Of a stretch of 22,440 bases of DNA, positions 1-11,543 are shown piece by piece. The stretch's first letter is position 1, and each line of letters begins with the position of its first letter. This DNA is from Rhizophagus sp. LPA8_4_AMF (lineage: Eukaryota > Glomeromycota > Glomeromycetes > Glomerales > Glomeraceae): the NCBI GenBank assembly GCA_021464525.1, contig JADRCO010001114.1:1-22440 (forward strand), given 5' to 3'. The position numbers and the translations under genes were made by a program. Under the pieces are notes generated by a model. The model had not been told where the DNA came from, ran no database searches, and was given only the letters and a program-made list of their open reading frames with translations.

Positions 1-982
1 TTAGTTAGTTTATACAAACTCAACTCTAAGATATTAAAAAACTATATAGTAACTTTATACAAACTTGGATCCCAGTTTTATATGTAATCTTCGGGATCCT
101 ACCATACCTCACTTGTAAACTAAATCATACTGATACAAAATAAAAATTAATTAAGATTCATATTTTAGTTAAAGTTCTTCAATTTGAATTTATATCAATT
201 TTCTAATTAATGAATTATTTTTATACAATAACTTGTTATTCAGTAATTGTAAAAATATAATCTATAACTCATTAAAATCTTTTTATCAAGGGTTTTCAAA
301 TGGTACTAAAATTATTTTTCTTATTAATAGATAGCAAAATAATATTTTAAAAAAACTTTATAACAACTTGCCATTTATTGATACTAGAAAGATGATTTTG
401 ATACTATTAAAAGCTTTTAATAAAAGAGTTCTAATAAGATATAGATCATCTTTTTATGATTACTAAATAGTGAGTTATTGCATAAAACCAATCAGTAAAG
501 AACCAAATAATATAATTAAATTGGACCTATTCAGAGTTTTAATTCTAGCTAAGTATAAACTATATATATTATTATTTTAATATTTAAAAAAAAGTAATGT
601 TACTTTATTTGTAATTTCTTATAAGTATATTTATATTGGATAAAGTTACTAATAAACTTATTAAAAAAACCTCTCATTAGTTACTCATAGTATTTTTATA
701 ATCATACTATTTTTTTAATTCTAAAAAGTGTAACAATATAGGAGATCAACTGTATTATAATAATTTATTTTTAAATTTTAATAAAATTAATTTGCTGTAT
801 ATGATATTTAAAAAAAAATTAAAAAAAGATTTTGCAATCAGTAAATTTACTAACTAAACTGAACTGTAATTCTTATTGTAAATTTTTTAATTTTTTTAAA
901 CAAACTTCAAATTCTGAAATAATTCTAATTATTGGCTTTTTATTTTTGCAATTTTTATACTTTGTTATTTTATTTGTTTTTT

Positions 983-1080
983 CCGTAAATGTATCATTTT
1001 CATGGAATTTATAGCCTTAATCATGGAAAATTTCATCTCTCTAAAACGGTATCCGTGAATGTATGATTTTCACGGGATTT
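983..1080. repeat. Two copies of a 28-bp hairpin-forming repeat
   Basis: Positions 983-1010 and 1053-1080 are imperfect direct copies, about 70 bp apart. The second copy contains CCGTGAA and TTCACGG as inverted arms around a short loop. The first copy has the same layout with decayed arms. This could be the ends of a small decayed DNA transposon or a regulatory palindrome; the sequence alone does not decide. Confidence 0.45.
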
Positions 1081-1883
1081 TTACGAAAGCCCCGAAGAAA
1101 TAATGGAAATATTCAGATAAAAATTTTTTATAGTGAAATTTTATAATATTACAATATTAATTTACCGTCACCAGCATGACATATAAGGGTGACAAATAGG
1201 ATTTTGCCTACTAAAGTTCTTTAGAATAAATAAATAAAAATGCAATGATATCAATGATATCGGTGACAATATACTAATAATAAATTTGATTTTCAAAAAT
1301 ATAAATTGATCAATTTCGGCCGTCTATTCTAATTTTTCAATAAGATTCTATATAAAGTTAATATTTTACTTGAAATCTAAAAATGGAATAATAGTTTATA
1401 TTCATTATCTGTTATAAATAAATATTTTGTTATTAAAAATAAATTCAATATACAATTAACAATAATTAAAAAAGAAAGCGTATTGATTTTTCCTTAGTAA
1501 AGTAAATTGATCTACATGTCTACACCTTCTAACAATATATAAGAAAATTTGTTCCATATGCGATAAGAATAAATAATCATATGTATATTTCATTCTTTAA
1601 TCAATTTAATTTAAATTTTCGGTAAAATATACCTGTTTAGCCATTTTAAGAAAGCTTTTTTTGAACTTTGTTATATTAAAATATATAAATTTGAATTTGA
1701 AACATTTAAACATTTGAAAGAATCAATCATTTCCATAAACCACCTTTTTTTGCCGTTTCATTTTTTTGACGAACTCGTTATGTCATAATTATGTACAACG
1801 CAAAACGCTCATGCGTAAGTAAGCTGTTTCACGAAGTGTATACCCTCCCAGGGTTTAAAAACTGGAATACCCATTTTCGGGGG

Positions 1884-1915
1884 AGTTATATATATATTTT
1901 TTACAGTTTACTCGA
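1884..1915 (+). promoter_or_regulatory. TATA-like run upstream of the LIM gene
   Basis: An uninterrupted TATATATATA tract followed by T-rich sequence lies about 75-85 bp upstream of the ATG at 1972. Its place is reasonable for a core promoter. The sequence TTTTTTACAG directly after it could also be a splice acceptor of a 5' untranslated intron, so the role is tentative. Confidence 0.3.
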
Positions 1916-1971
1916 ATTTGGCTTTTGCTAATAAAACCGAATATTCACATCTTTCGAAAACGAACTTAAAA

Positions 1972-4110
1972 ATGGATGTTCAACAAGATACGCGAATTAG
2001 TCAATTACTACCTTCAGTAAAATGTTCAGATTGCGGTGAAATGGTAGAGTTTCGAAGGTTAGGTGAACACATTTGCCAGGCTGCTCCTGCTGTTCCCGCC
2101 TTACCTAGTGCTTATAGAAAACCTACCATAAAAAATCAACCTCCTTCCTCAAGACAAGGTATTTTTTAAGCTTGACTAAAATAGTTATATTTCAAATAAA
2201 AGCATCAACTTACCTTTATTTGTTATACAGTTAACCTTAATCCATTATCGGTGTCTGGTATGATCAATCAATTCAACTTTTTTTTCGTTAATATTGATTG
2301 AAATTGTGCATTTAATTCATTGTCTAATTAATTGTTTAGATAATAGCTATGATTTTGGACGTTCACCATATGATACTTCTCCCTCACCTACAGATTCCGG
2401 TTATTCTGGGTATTCAGGCAGCAAGTACACATCTCCACCTTCATCTACATCGAGCCCTAAGGGACCCACAAATTTCCTACAAAAATATGAACAAATGACC
2501 GGTAAACAAATCAATTCATCATCACAATCTCCTAGAATCTCTCCAACATCACCTATTGACAACAACCAAGAATATTATAATAATGGATATCCTAAGCGAT
2601 TTGATAGACCACAGGACAATTTTAATAATATTAATGGTAATGACTATCCTAATTTATATGACAACAAACCACGAGATCCATATGGACAGGGCTATCCGTC
2701 AGATCGTGGATTTGATCCAAGAAAATTTTCTAATAATGATAGATATATTCAACAACCGCCTTTTGATGAAAACAATAACCGTTATAATATGGATGATCCT
2801 TATCGAACGGGTAAACCTAGAGTTCCTAATGATCCATATGTTCAAAGACCAGATGATCGTTATATGCGAAATCAACCTAATGATCGTTATAACGATTATA
2901 TGCGTGGTCCACCACCTCCATCATCTAATCAACCATATTTGCGAGATTTTGATCCTTCTCGTAAACCTACTTATGACCGACAGAATGGACAATCACCATA
3001 TAATTATGATAGCTCTAAACCATCACCTCGTAATATTTCGCAAGAAAAGGTTGGTCCACAACCACCCTTTTCAAAACCATACGTGCCACAATCATCACAA
3101 GGTAGAAATAAGGCCGTACTAATTGGATTATTTCTTCGGTTAATAATGAAATATTTATTTATTTATTTTTATAAAATTACAGGAAGGTATGATCAAGGAA
3201 GTAGAAGTAATACGTCTGATTCATATGAAGGAAATAAGGTTGATGATTTGATGAACGATTTGATGAGAGAGATGGATAGTATGCAAATTCCACCAAAGTC
3301 ATTCGAACATGATGAGCCTAGAAGTAAAAATGGCCGTGATATTTGTGCTTATTGGTATGTATATATGATACTTTTTTTTTTAATAGATTATTCAAAAACA
3401 GCTAAAGCTTTTTTATATCAAATGGTATTATTTTGTTAAGTAAAACTGAGATAGTATCTCCAGCTACTACGATGTGGGCGCTTGGTAGGACATGGCATTC
3501 AAATCATCTTCTTTGTGCTCATTGTCGTAAACCAATAGATCCAAATGTGGGACATGTAGAAAGAGATGGCAATGTATATTGTCCAAATGATTTCACGGAC
3601 TTATTTTTACCAAAATGTAGAAGATGTAATTTACCTGTAGAAAGAGAAGCCGTTAGTGCTAGTGATGGCAAACTTGAGGGAAAATGGCATGTAAAATGCT
3701 TCGGTTGCCATACTTGTTACAAATCTTTCCCAGACAAATCATTCTATGTCTTCGAGAATGCACCATATTGTAGACGTCACTATCACAAATTAAATAATTC
3801 CCTCTGCAAAACTTGTGATGAACCTATTGAAGGTCCTTGTGTACAAACAGTTGAAGGTTGGAGATATCATCCAAGTTGTTTTGTTTGTCTCGTAAGTATA
3901 ATATGGTATTCAAAAATGGTTTATTTCATTATAACATTAATATTTATTTATTTTATATCTAATCAAATGTTATAGGAATGTCAAACACCTCTTACAAATA
4001 TTTATTATAGCTTTGATAACAAACAATATTGTGAAACACATATTATGGAAATTAAACGAATCCGTAAAATTAGACCAGAAAAACGTCAAACAATATTTCG
4101 GAACATTTAA
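1972..4110 (+). CDS. Paxillin-like LIM-domain protein (three LIM domains), six exons
   Basis: Exons are 1972-2158, 2231-2257, 2340-3101, 3183-3354, 3441-3891 and 3976-4110, giving 577 aa; all borders are GT-AG and keep frame. A C2HC finger (C18, C21, H33, C35) opens the protein. Residues about 62-340 are low-complexity, rich in N, Y, D, P, R and S, with short proline runs. An LD-like helix (VDDLMNDLMREM, 345-356) resembles the paxillin motif LDxLLxxL. Three LIM domains follow: C380/C383/H402/H405/C408/C411/C430/D433, then C442 to H496, then C505 to H555. LIM1 has His405 where Cys is usual. LIM domains are zinc-binding protein-interaction modules. Fungal paxillin relatives such as fission yeast Pxl1 act at the cell cortex and contractile ring in Rho and actin signalling; that role is inferred here. 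The start is the first ATG in frame with the finger. Confidence 0.88.
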
Positions 4111-4620
4111 GTCAATTCTTACAATTTGTTATTTGTTTGTTAAGCAAAGCGATGTTATCAAATCACACCTCGTTGAAGACTATGATTTATATGAGAATTG
4201 GCTTGTTAACTTTTTACCTTTCAATCCATTATTAAACATTTTTAGAAGAAAAAAAATTTTTTTTTTAATCTAGATAAATATTTTAATCACTTATAATTTA
4301 TTAATTATTGTAATTTCTAATATCCATTTTTCTCACTTCTTCATTGTGGTATATTCAATATACAGCTAAAAAAAACAATCATCATTATTAATAAAACTGC
4401 CATGTTTTTGTATATATTTGATAAGTAGGAATAACCAAATTTTTTTTCCAGTGAGCAGTTTTTAAGATTTATATGATTATCTATGTATGGTATATTTTTC
4501 CAAATTGGGTAATAATAAGCCGGGAATCAGAATAGTGATCGATAAAAGTAAAATATCTCGGGACATAGCTGCTGCTTAGCTCTTAAATTAAATTTTTTTT
4601 TTTTTAAAAAAAAAGGGGGA
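4111..4620 (+). promoter_or_regulatory. Spacer between LIM gene and adenosine kinase, with poly(dT)-poly(dA) element
   Basis: This 510-bp spacer holds the LIM gene's 3' end and the adenosine kinase promoter. Immediately before the ATG at 4621 is T13 (4593-4605), A9 (4606-4614) and G5 (4615-4619). Such dA:dT tracts commonly exclude nucleosomes in fungal promoters; that role is inferred. No other gene is visible, and the plus-strand open frame across 4013-4273 is partly the last LIM exon read out of frame. Confidence 0.4.
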
Positions 4621-6129
4621 ATGTCAGAACAAAATTTTAAACTTCTTTGTATGGGTAATCCTTTATTGGATATTCAAGTTCAGGGCGACGATTCTTTACT
4701 TAAAAAGTGGGTTTTATATTGATTTATTGGAGTAACATTTGAAGGAAAAAAAAAAATTAAACGAGTTTTTATTTAGATATGGACTTGATCCTAATGGAGC
4801 TATTCTTGCCGAGGATAAGCATAAACCATTGTAATGTATACATTAATTACTAAATTGATTATTTTGATTTAAAAGTTTTTCACGAAAAATTAAAATATAA
4901 TTTATATAATAATAAAGGTATGAAGAACTTCTTAAATATAATCCTGTTTACGTAGCAGGAGGTGCAGCTCAAAATTCTGCCCGTGGTGCTCAGGTATTGA
5001 ATTTAATTATTCTAATCTAAATTAAAATTATTTGATGATGAATATTATGTTTTATTTATTTTTCTTTTTTTTTTATAGTATTTATTACCACCTAAAAATA
5101 CGATCTATTTCGGATGTGTTGGAGATGATCAATTTGCTGAAGAAATGAGAAACGCAGCTACTAATGAAGGTTTAACGGTTGATTATTTAGTCAATAAAGA
5201 TTATCCAACGGGAACTTGCGGTGTCATTATTACTGGTCATAATAGGTGACTATATTAACTCATATAATGCCTATTTTAAATTATTTTTCTATTTTATTTA
5301 AAATAATATTATACTTTATTATAGATCTTTGATAGCAAATTTATCGGCCGCAGAACGTTATAATGAATCAGATCATTTAAATTTACCGCAAAAATGGAAA
5401 ATTGTAGAAAACGCCGAGTGTTATTATATTTCAGGATTTTTTCTAGCTGTATCACCTAGTTCTATCTTAAAAATTGCTAAACACGCAGCTGAAAATAATA
5501 AAGCAAGTATCTAATAGATCACAATTTCCTTTTCTTTAACAAAAATAAAAAATTACTAAGCAATAAAAATTCAATGATATAGACATTTATTATGAATATA
5601 TCAGCAACATATATATGCCAAGCTTTTAAAAAGCCTATGAATGAAGTAGCTCCTTATTGGGATATAATTATTGGTAATGAAACCGAAGCTGAAGCATTTG
5701 CTATCTCAGAAGGCTGGGAGGTAAATATATCATATTAACTATTAAACTCTTATCTTTACTATTATAATTTATATCTAACTTTTTTTACAGACTAAAGATC
5801 TAAAAGAAATTACTATTAAAATGGCACAATTACCAAAAGTCAATACAAAACGTCAACGTGTCGCAATTATTACTCACGGGGCAAAATCAACTATCGTAGG
5901 ATATCAAGATGGCACAGTAAAGGAATATCCTATTATTCCAGTAGAAGATAAAGAAATAGAAGATACAAATGGAGCAGGTGATGCTTTTGTTGGTGGATTC
6001 TTAAGTCAATACGTTCAAGGTAAATCCATCGACGAATGTATCAATGCAGGTCATTGGCTAGCTAATATTAATATTAAACATGTTGGTCCAACTTTTCCTA
6101 AAGAAAAAATTCCCTATCCTGGTAATTAA
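4621..6129 (+). CDS. Adenosine kinase (PfkB family), seven exons
   Basis: Adenosine kinase phosphorylates adenosine to AMP using ATP, in purine salvage and in clearing adenosine made by the S-adenosylmethionine cycle. Exons are 4621-4706, 4777-4830, 4918-4993, 5079-5245, 5325-5502, 5583-5720 and 5791-6129, giving 345 aa, the usual length for the family. Seen in the translation: N-terminal MGNPLLDI (substrate side), LLKKYGL, the first PfkB signature GGAAQNSARGAQ (61-72), and the second signature DTNGAGD (291-297) with the catalytic base D297. The C-terminal GHWLANINIKHVGPTFP also matches the family. Intron 5 (5503-5582) only keeps frame with a GC donor (AAA^GCAAGT). The ATG at 4621 is the only start that gives the conserved N-terminus. 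The gene follows the LIM gene on the same strand and converges on raptor. Confidence 0.96.
5503..5582 (+). other. GC-AG intron in the adenosine kinase gene
   Basis: The donor is GCAAGT after AAA, the classical GC-AG consensus, and the acceptor is ATATAG. The join gives NNK^TFIMNISATY, matching the conserved adenosine kinase core. The nearby GT at 5507 would shift the frame and destroy the match, so it was not used. Confidence 0.85.
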
Positions 6130-6699
6130 TAATGTGATTAGTTTAAATATATATAAACTGTATATTTAGTTTTTTATTTAAAAAGAAGAAGGCAATAAAT
6201 AAATAATAAATTCATATTTGTGAAAGAAAATTAATGTCCATCAATTTTTATTTAAGACGGAATATCAAAGCTTTACAAATTTGTAAAATAATATAATGAA
6301 AAACATATTCTAAATACTATATAGTACTAATATAATTATATATTATTGTGTGTATATATATATTTAAAAATGCAAAGAAATTTACAATTGAATAAATAAA
6401 TAACAGCTACTAAATTTTGGTTAAATTGTATAATTCTCCACTCGAAACCAATAAATGAGTATTAATTAAATATAAGAATTTATGTAATTATTAGCAAATC
6501 CAATAAATAATAATAAATATTATATATACCTTTGTAGAAAAAAAAATTTACAAATAAATCAAAAATAAATATTAAAAATTCAAATGTTCTTCTAATAAAT
6601 AGTGTAAACGCGATAGTAACAAAGACAATAATAATAAAGAAAATGAAAAATAAACTATAATTTAGTGATTGATATCAATTAATAATAATAATAAATAAA
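6130..6699. other. Convergent 3' spacer between adenosine kinase and raptor
   Basis: The 570-bp spacer lies between two stop codons that face each other. It is very AT-rich, with repeated AATAAA-like stretches, notably near 6190 and 6440-6600 on the plus strand and TTTATT-type runs that could serve the minus strand. It most likely carries the two 3' untranslated regions and polyadenylation signals. No gene or transposon is visible. Confidence 0.5.
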
Positions 6700-9600
6700 C
6701 TAATTATTAGCGACTCCGTATAGCGATAAATAATTGTCAGTAGCACCGATTGCCATGACCATATGATGACCTGCAAGGGCTAACGAAGTAACCTGAGCAC
6801 CCCATCCAAGGAATCCAGTGTTATATCGAGTAGTTGATAGATTTGTTCCAGTATTTGTGTTCCAAACCTTAATAAGTTGATTGGAATAAACACTAAAAAT
6901 TTTTGATGAATTAATAAAATATTTAAACTATTATTATATATTATATATCAAAAGAAACAAAAAACCACGTTAAATTAATATTACCTAGCAACAACATTTG
7001 CATGATTATGTACATCCAATGCATTCATTTCGGAAGTATTGGAATCAAATATAGTGAGTTTTGAATGGCTTACTCGAATATCCCATAATTTAATTTCGCC
7101 TGACTTGCTTCCTGAAACTAATTCACGTCCTGCCCCACTTTGCCATACAACTTTAGTTATAGTATTTTTGTGCTCTTTGCTAGTCAATATCATGGCGTCT
7201 CTAGGTTGAATACGCTTATCATATACACGAATTGCTCCATCTGCAAAACCAGCAACGAAAATATCTCCCCCATCACTTGTAAGACTAGTAATTGGACTAC
7301 CGGTCCTAGTAGGAATAAGCTAATAAAAAGTATCTTACGTCAATATTTGATAATATAAAATTATAATTCAAATTATTCACTCACATTTATCGTAATCTCA
7401 CGTGGTGCATCCCAAACTCGAACCATATTATGGTCTCCTCCAACTAACAAAACCCCACGATCTTGTTGCCACTCAGCAACAATTCCACTTCTTTGGCTGT
7501 TAGCCATAATTTCTGGCATAGCACGCCATGATGTTACTAATTCTGTAGATGACGGTAAACTATAATTTCGATATATACGTACTACACCATCACCTATTAT
7601 AGCAAATTAAAGAAAAAAAAAGATAGTTTTAATACTTTGCAGAAATTAAATAAAGTTAAAGAAATTGAAAATTTTGTACTTGATCCAGTCAATAACATTG
7701 AAATTTCGTCTTCGTTGATAAATTTCAATGTCGTTATTTTGCTACCAGGCGGATTTCCATTAGAAAAGGAATGTGTATTGTAATGTTTTCTCCAATTCCA
7801 AACACTATACAACAAAGATTATTCAATTTTGTTAGTATAATATTTAATTACATATCAAAATACAAAATATATATTAAACACTTCACCTAATCATATCTTT
7901 GTCGTTAGCAACAATTAAATGCGGTTCAAATTGGTGAAATAATAATCTTGTAGGTTCAGAATCATTATTAAAAAATGCAATTTGCTTATTCCATCGACTT
8001 GAACCTTGTAACGATGGAAAATGTATTAGCACAGTCTTAAATAAACAATTAATTAAATTTTATATTATCTATATGTACAAACCAGCTACTTCTTTTAATG
8101 GTCGAGTCGATTCAATTATACTTTCATTTCTCCTTCGACGCCATGATCTTTCATTATCATCGATGCTACCCTGTTGTTCAGATTCAGCGGGCTTCAAAAA
8201 AATAAATTACATTAAATTTTAGTCAAATTAAGGGAAAAATATTATTATTTTTTTATATGATAATATATTTACTCTCATTTGAGGCTCTCGAAAGTATTCA
8301 CAACTCCAATCAAAAAATTTTGATTTGAGAGGTAACACGCCATCTGCTGGGGAAGGTCTATTTAAAAACTGTCGAAAAGTTTCAGACTCCTGTGAACTCT
8401 GTTCTTGTAAAACTTGCCGTATAGTCAATGCAACATTTTCGGCATGATGAGACTCTAACAACTGATCATGAATATAATCAATAACCGTTGATGCAAGCTG
8501 CGAAACTTCAACATCAGGGTCAGCTGATAAATTCAATAATGCTTTCCAAATACACGTGTATACGGAACTTGATCGAACTGCTGGTTGCCGTGCCGTCGAG
8601 TTTCTTCTCCGAATTTCCTGCAATTCCTCAAAAGCTGCACGTGTAAACTGTTCAACATATGCATTTACTATGTGAGAAAGAGCGATCACTAATTCTCGCC
8701 GGACTATAGGGGAAGCATCATTAATGGCATCAAGAGCACTAATCGCTATATTCTGCTCAATATTAACGATTTGTTCAGTGCGGTTCAAATCACCAATAAA
8801 AGTTCCTAAAGCATAAAGTGCTGCAGCACGAACTTCAGGAACTGGATCCAATAAAAGATTAAAAAGTTTTAAATGGGCTTGATTTTCAATACCCTCGCTC
8901 TTTGCATCTACATAATTAGTCCAATATTGACCGATACACAAACAGGCCCATTGTCGCAAAAGTGCGTCAACGTCACTAATACGAGCTAAACATGCATGCA
9001 AAACATTAGCTTTTTTACATGCGACTTGTCCTTGATTAAAATTTGTACAAAATATTGCTAAAATAAAAGAACACATTGCACGATGCTCAGATTCATTTTG
9101 AATATTTAACATACTACTAGGAGATAAGATATTCACAAAATAAGTGTAACCATTGTCCTTTAATAAATCTTGTTGACAAGACCTATCAACAGCCAAAATT
9201 CTAGTCCAAATGAACACCAAAGGAGGTTTCAAATCTGCAGCAGGACTTTGTAGTAATTTTAACACGTATGGGAAGATACCTATTGACAATGCCAAACTAA
9301 CAGCACGAGGTCCTAAATCCAAATATTTACTTAATAAACCTAATGCTCGAGATCTATGTACTTGACTAAGAAGTACTTGTAACACTATTGGTAATTGTTC
9401 AGGTGGTTTTAGTGAAACCGAACCTCTTGATAACCAAACCTGAAATGCTGTTAATTGTTCATCAAAGAAACTAGAGTGTTTATACTCAACCTCCGGACCT
9501 CCATTATCAGCATTTAAAAGTGCTGGTAATTGTGCTAAACACATGTCAACAGAAAGATCCCATGAGTCCCACATTGGATGATCATAAGTGGACGGTAATT

Positions 9601-10663
9601 GAGGATGAGACATGGGATTACATTGATAACGTCGCATGATCCTTTCCGCCAGCAGAAAATTTCTAAACAACGCAGCAACCATGAGATCTTGTCGAAATAA
9701 TTGTTTAAATAAATCTCGGGGTAATACATTCCAAGCAATGGTATCGGTAATAGCTGTAAAAATCCAATTTAATTCTCCTAACGGTGTTCTACGATCTTGT
9801 AATCTACCAGGAAGTTTCATTACCATATCAACCGTAAGAGATGATGGTAAGGGATTTTGCAAAACAAACCACCTTAAAGCTATTTCTATTGGAGAAGTTA
9901 AACATGACGTAAATAAATCTGCTGGTAGATCAGGGTGCATCGGTAAGGTTTCATTGGGTCCACAAGCAGCCAATTGAATATTAGGAGGCGCTTGTGGAGT
10001 TGAACTTGATTCAGCTCTAGCAGCTTCTATATATCGTTGTTCTGCAAAACGTTTAAAACTTTCTAAAATATTTCCTGCAGCAGAACAATCATAAACGTAA
10101 ACACAAGGAGATCCTAACCATGATTGTAAGTCACCTAAAGACACTGGAATGTATTGAGTAAAGTGTTTATTAAAACACCATATTTCTCCACTTGCTGTTG
10201 GTTTAGGGACACCATGACCATTATAATGAAATAATATTCGTTCTTCCTTTGCACTCTTTCTTAAATTTGTACAAAACTTTTTCATCTCGTCTACTGAAGG
10301 ATCTAAATATTGTCTATATCGAGTTCTAATGCTGAGTTGTTCATATTGAGCTTGAAGATTCCTACCAATTGCGTCCAAAGCTTTTGCCGGAGGAAGGGCA
10401 AAAGGGTCAACCCAACATTCTAATTTAGCACAAGGACTCGGTTTAACCACGTCTGGTGGGTCTACGCCAATATTTAAACACAAAACTAAAGCACCTGATA
10501 CAGTCTTAAGTCTTTCACGCATTCTCCAATCTTGAACCGACCCTTCCTCTCGGTTCTGAACAGTTGTAGAAATATGTCGTTTTTCTGTATAGTATACATA
10601 TTTAGCCTCCGTCGTATTCGTTTGATCAATTTCATTAGTTCCACTAATTGCATCTTGATCCAT
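6700..10663 (-). CDS. Raptor (Kog1/Mip1), TORC1 scaffold subunit, seven exons
   Basis: Raptor presents substrates to TOR kinase in TORC1, the nutrient-sensing growth regulator at the vacuole/lysosome surface. Exons in transcript order are 10663-8273, 8191-8083, 8004-7887, 7804-7680, 7593-7385, 7319-6985 and 6892-6700, giving 1159 aa. The raptor N-terminal conserved, caspase-like domain spans about 45-210, with HYNGHGVPKP (H150) and VYVYDCSAAGN (C193) at the positions equivalent to a caspase dyad. HEAT/armadillo repeats follow (about 390-770), including FFDEQLTAFQVWL, PPEQLPIVLQVLLSQ and GIFPYVLKLLQ. The C-terminus (about 835-1159) is a WD40 propeller with VWNWRKH, VWDAPREIT, VYDKRI, LWDIR and VWNTNTG blades. 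It is shorter than human raptor (about 1335 aa), mainly because the linker between HEAT and WD40 parts is short. The first exon holds two thirds of the protein; all six introns (65-92 nt) lie in the last third. The ATG at 10663 is just upstream of the conserved domain. Confidence 0.97.
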
Positions 10664-11541
10664 TGTCCCTTCAAAAGTTAACTCAGATCTTCTGCCTATT
10701 ACTAATATTACTATTACTATCTGTTTTTTTCGTCTCGTTCGTCAATGAATATACAAAGTAACGTATTAGTTTTGGAATTAAAATCCAAAAATAACATTAG
10801 AATTTTAAATCGAACTCCAAAGAACGAAAAAAAAGATTTTTTTCTATGGAGTCTCGAGAAATTGATCATCAAATATTTATACCAAATAATTAAAGTCATA
10901 TGATTTACCAGCTATAATTTATTAAGATCATATCTGATTGAGTGGTGATTAATAAACTCGTATCATATGCCAAATACAGCAATACAGCTTCTACTATACC
11001 AGAATTAGTATTCATGAACTTTTGGTGAAATCTGGAAAGTTGATAACAATCTATTAGATCAAAATTTGATTATATTTGAAACGAACCGTAAAAAAGCAAC
11101 CTGATCTAACACAATTACAGATTAGCAATGTAATAAGCGCATAATTAACGTTTATTTACTGCGGATATAAAGATATTGGGCTGAATAAGGAATTGCGCAC
11201 AATATTGTGTTTCCATCTATTATGATCGTTAAATTTGGATATGATCGATCAATTCTTTGATTTTTTACTTTTACAATAAGTTAGTCAATAAATATTAAAG
11301 TTTCTTTATTTATAAATAGAATGATAACACCCATTTTATGCACGAGAGAATTGTCTGTCTACACACGGTGTGACGCATATTCACCTAGAACCCTACTTAT
11401 GCTAGATCCAAGCAAATAATTGCTTTATTCCAATAGAGATTGATAATTTTATTAATACAGTTATTACAAAATCTTAGTAAAAAGCTTGAATGAGATACTA
11501 TAAAATTTAATAGAAAGTATTTATCAATAGTTAAATCTAAA
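10664..11541. other. Raptor upstream region, no gene seen
   Basis: This is the promoter side of the raptor gene and it continues into AT-rich DNA. Minus-strand frames near 10717-10899 have no recognisable motif and look like chance. The part next to the ATG is pyrimidine- and purine-tract rich. No RNA gene or repeat was found before the MITE that begins at 11544. Confidence 0.5.
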
Positions 11542-11543
11542 TA

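Larger units (their letters stand above)
1..1971. other. AT-rich intergenic region upstream of the LIM gene
   Basis: No convincing gene is visible. Open frames here are short, very AT-rich and lack recognisable motifs. The stretch holds homopolymer A and T runs, a 12-bp direct repeat (TTTATACAAACT near 10 and 52), a GGATCCC/GGGATCC inverted pair near 67-98, and a degenerate repeated hairpin at 983-1080, which is listed separately. Base composition becomes more balanced from about 1780, which fits the start of the LIM gene promoter. Confidence 0.6.

Noticed and set aside
832-1014. 60-codon plus-strand open frame in the left spacer
   Set aside because: It lacks an ATG start, and its F, I, L and N-rich composition is what AT-rich noise gives.
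2556-3122. Plus-strand 188-codon open frame
   Set aside because: It overlaps the main LIM exon in another frame and is a low-complexity shadow rich in I, M, H and L.
5507-5582. GT donor at 5507 for adenosine kinase intron 5
   Set aside because: It shifts the frame and loses the conserved TFIMNIS sequence; the GC donor at 5503 fits.
9535-9977. Open frames on both strands inside raptor exon 1
   Set aside because: They lie within the well-matched raptor reading frame and have no family features of their own.
10717-10899. Minus-strand 60-codon open frame upstream of raptor
   Set aside because: No motif, and lysine/phenylalanine-rich composition typical of AT-rich chance frames.
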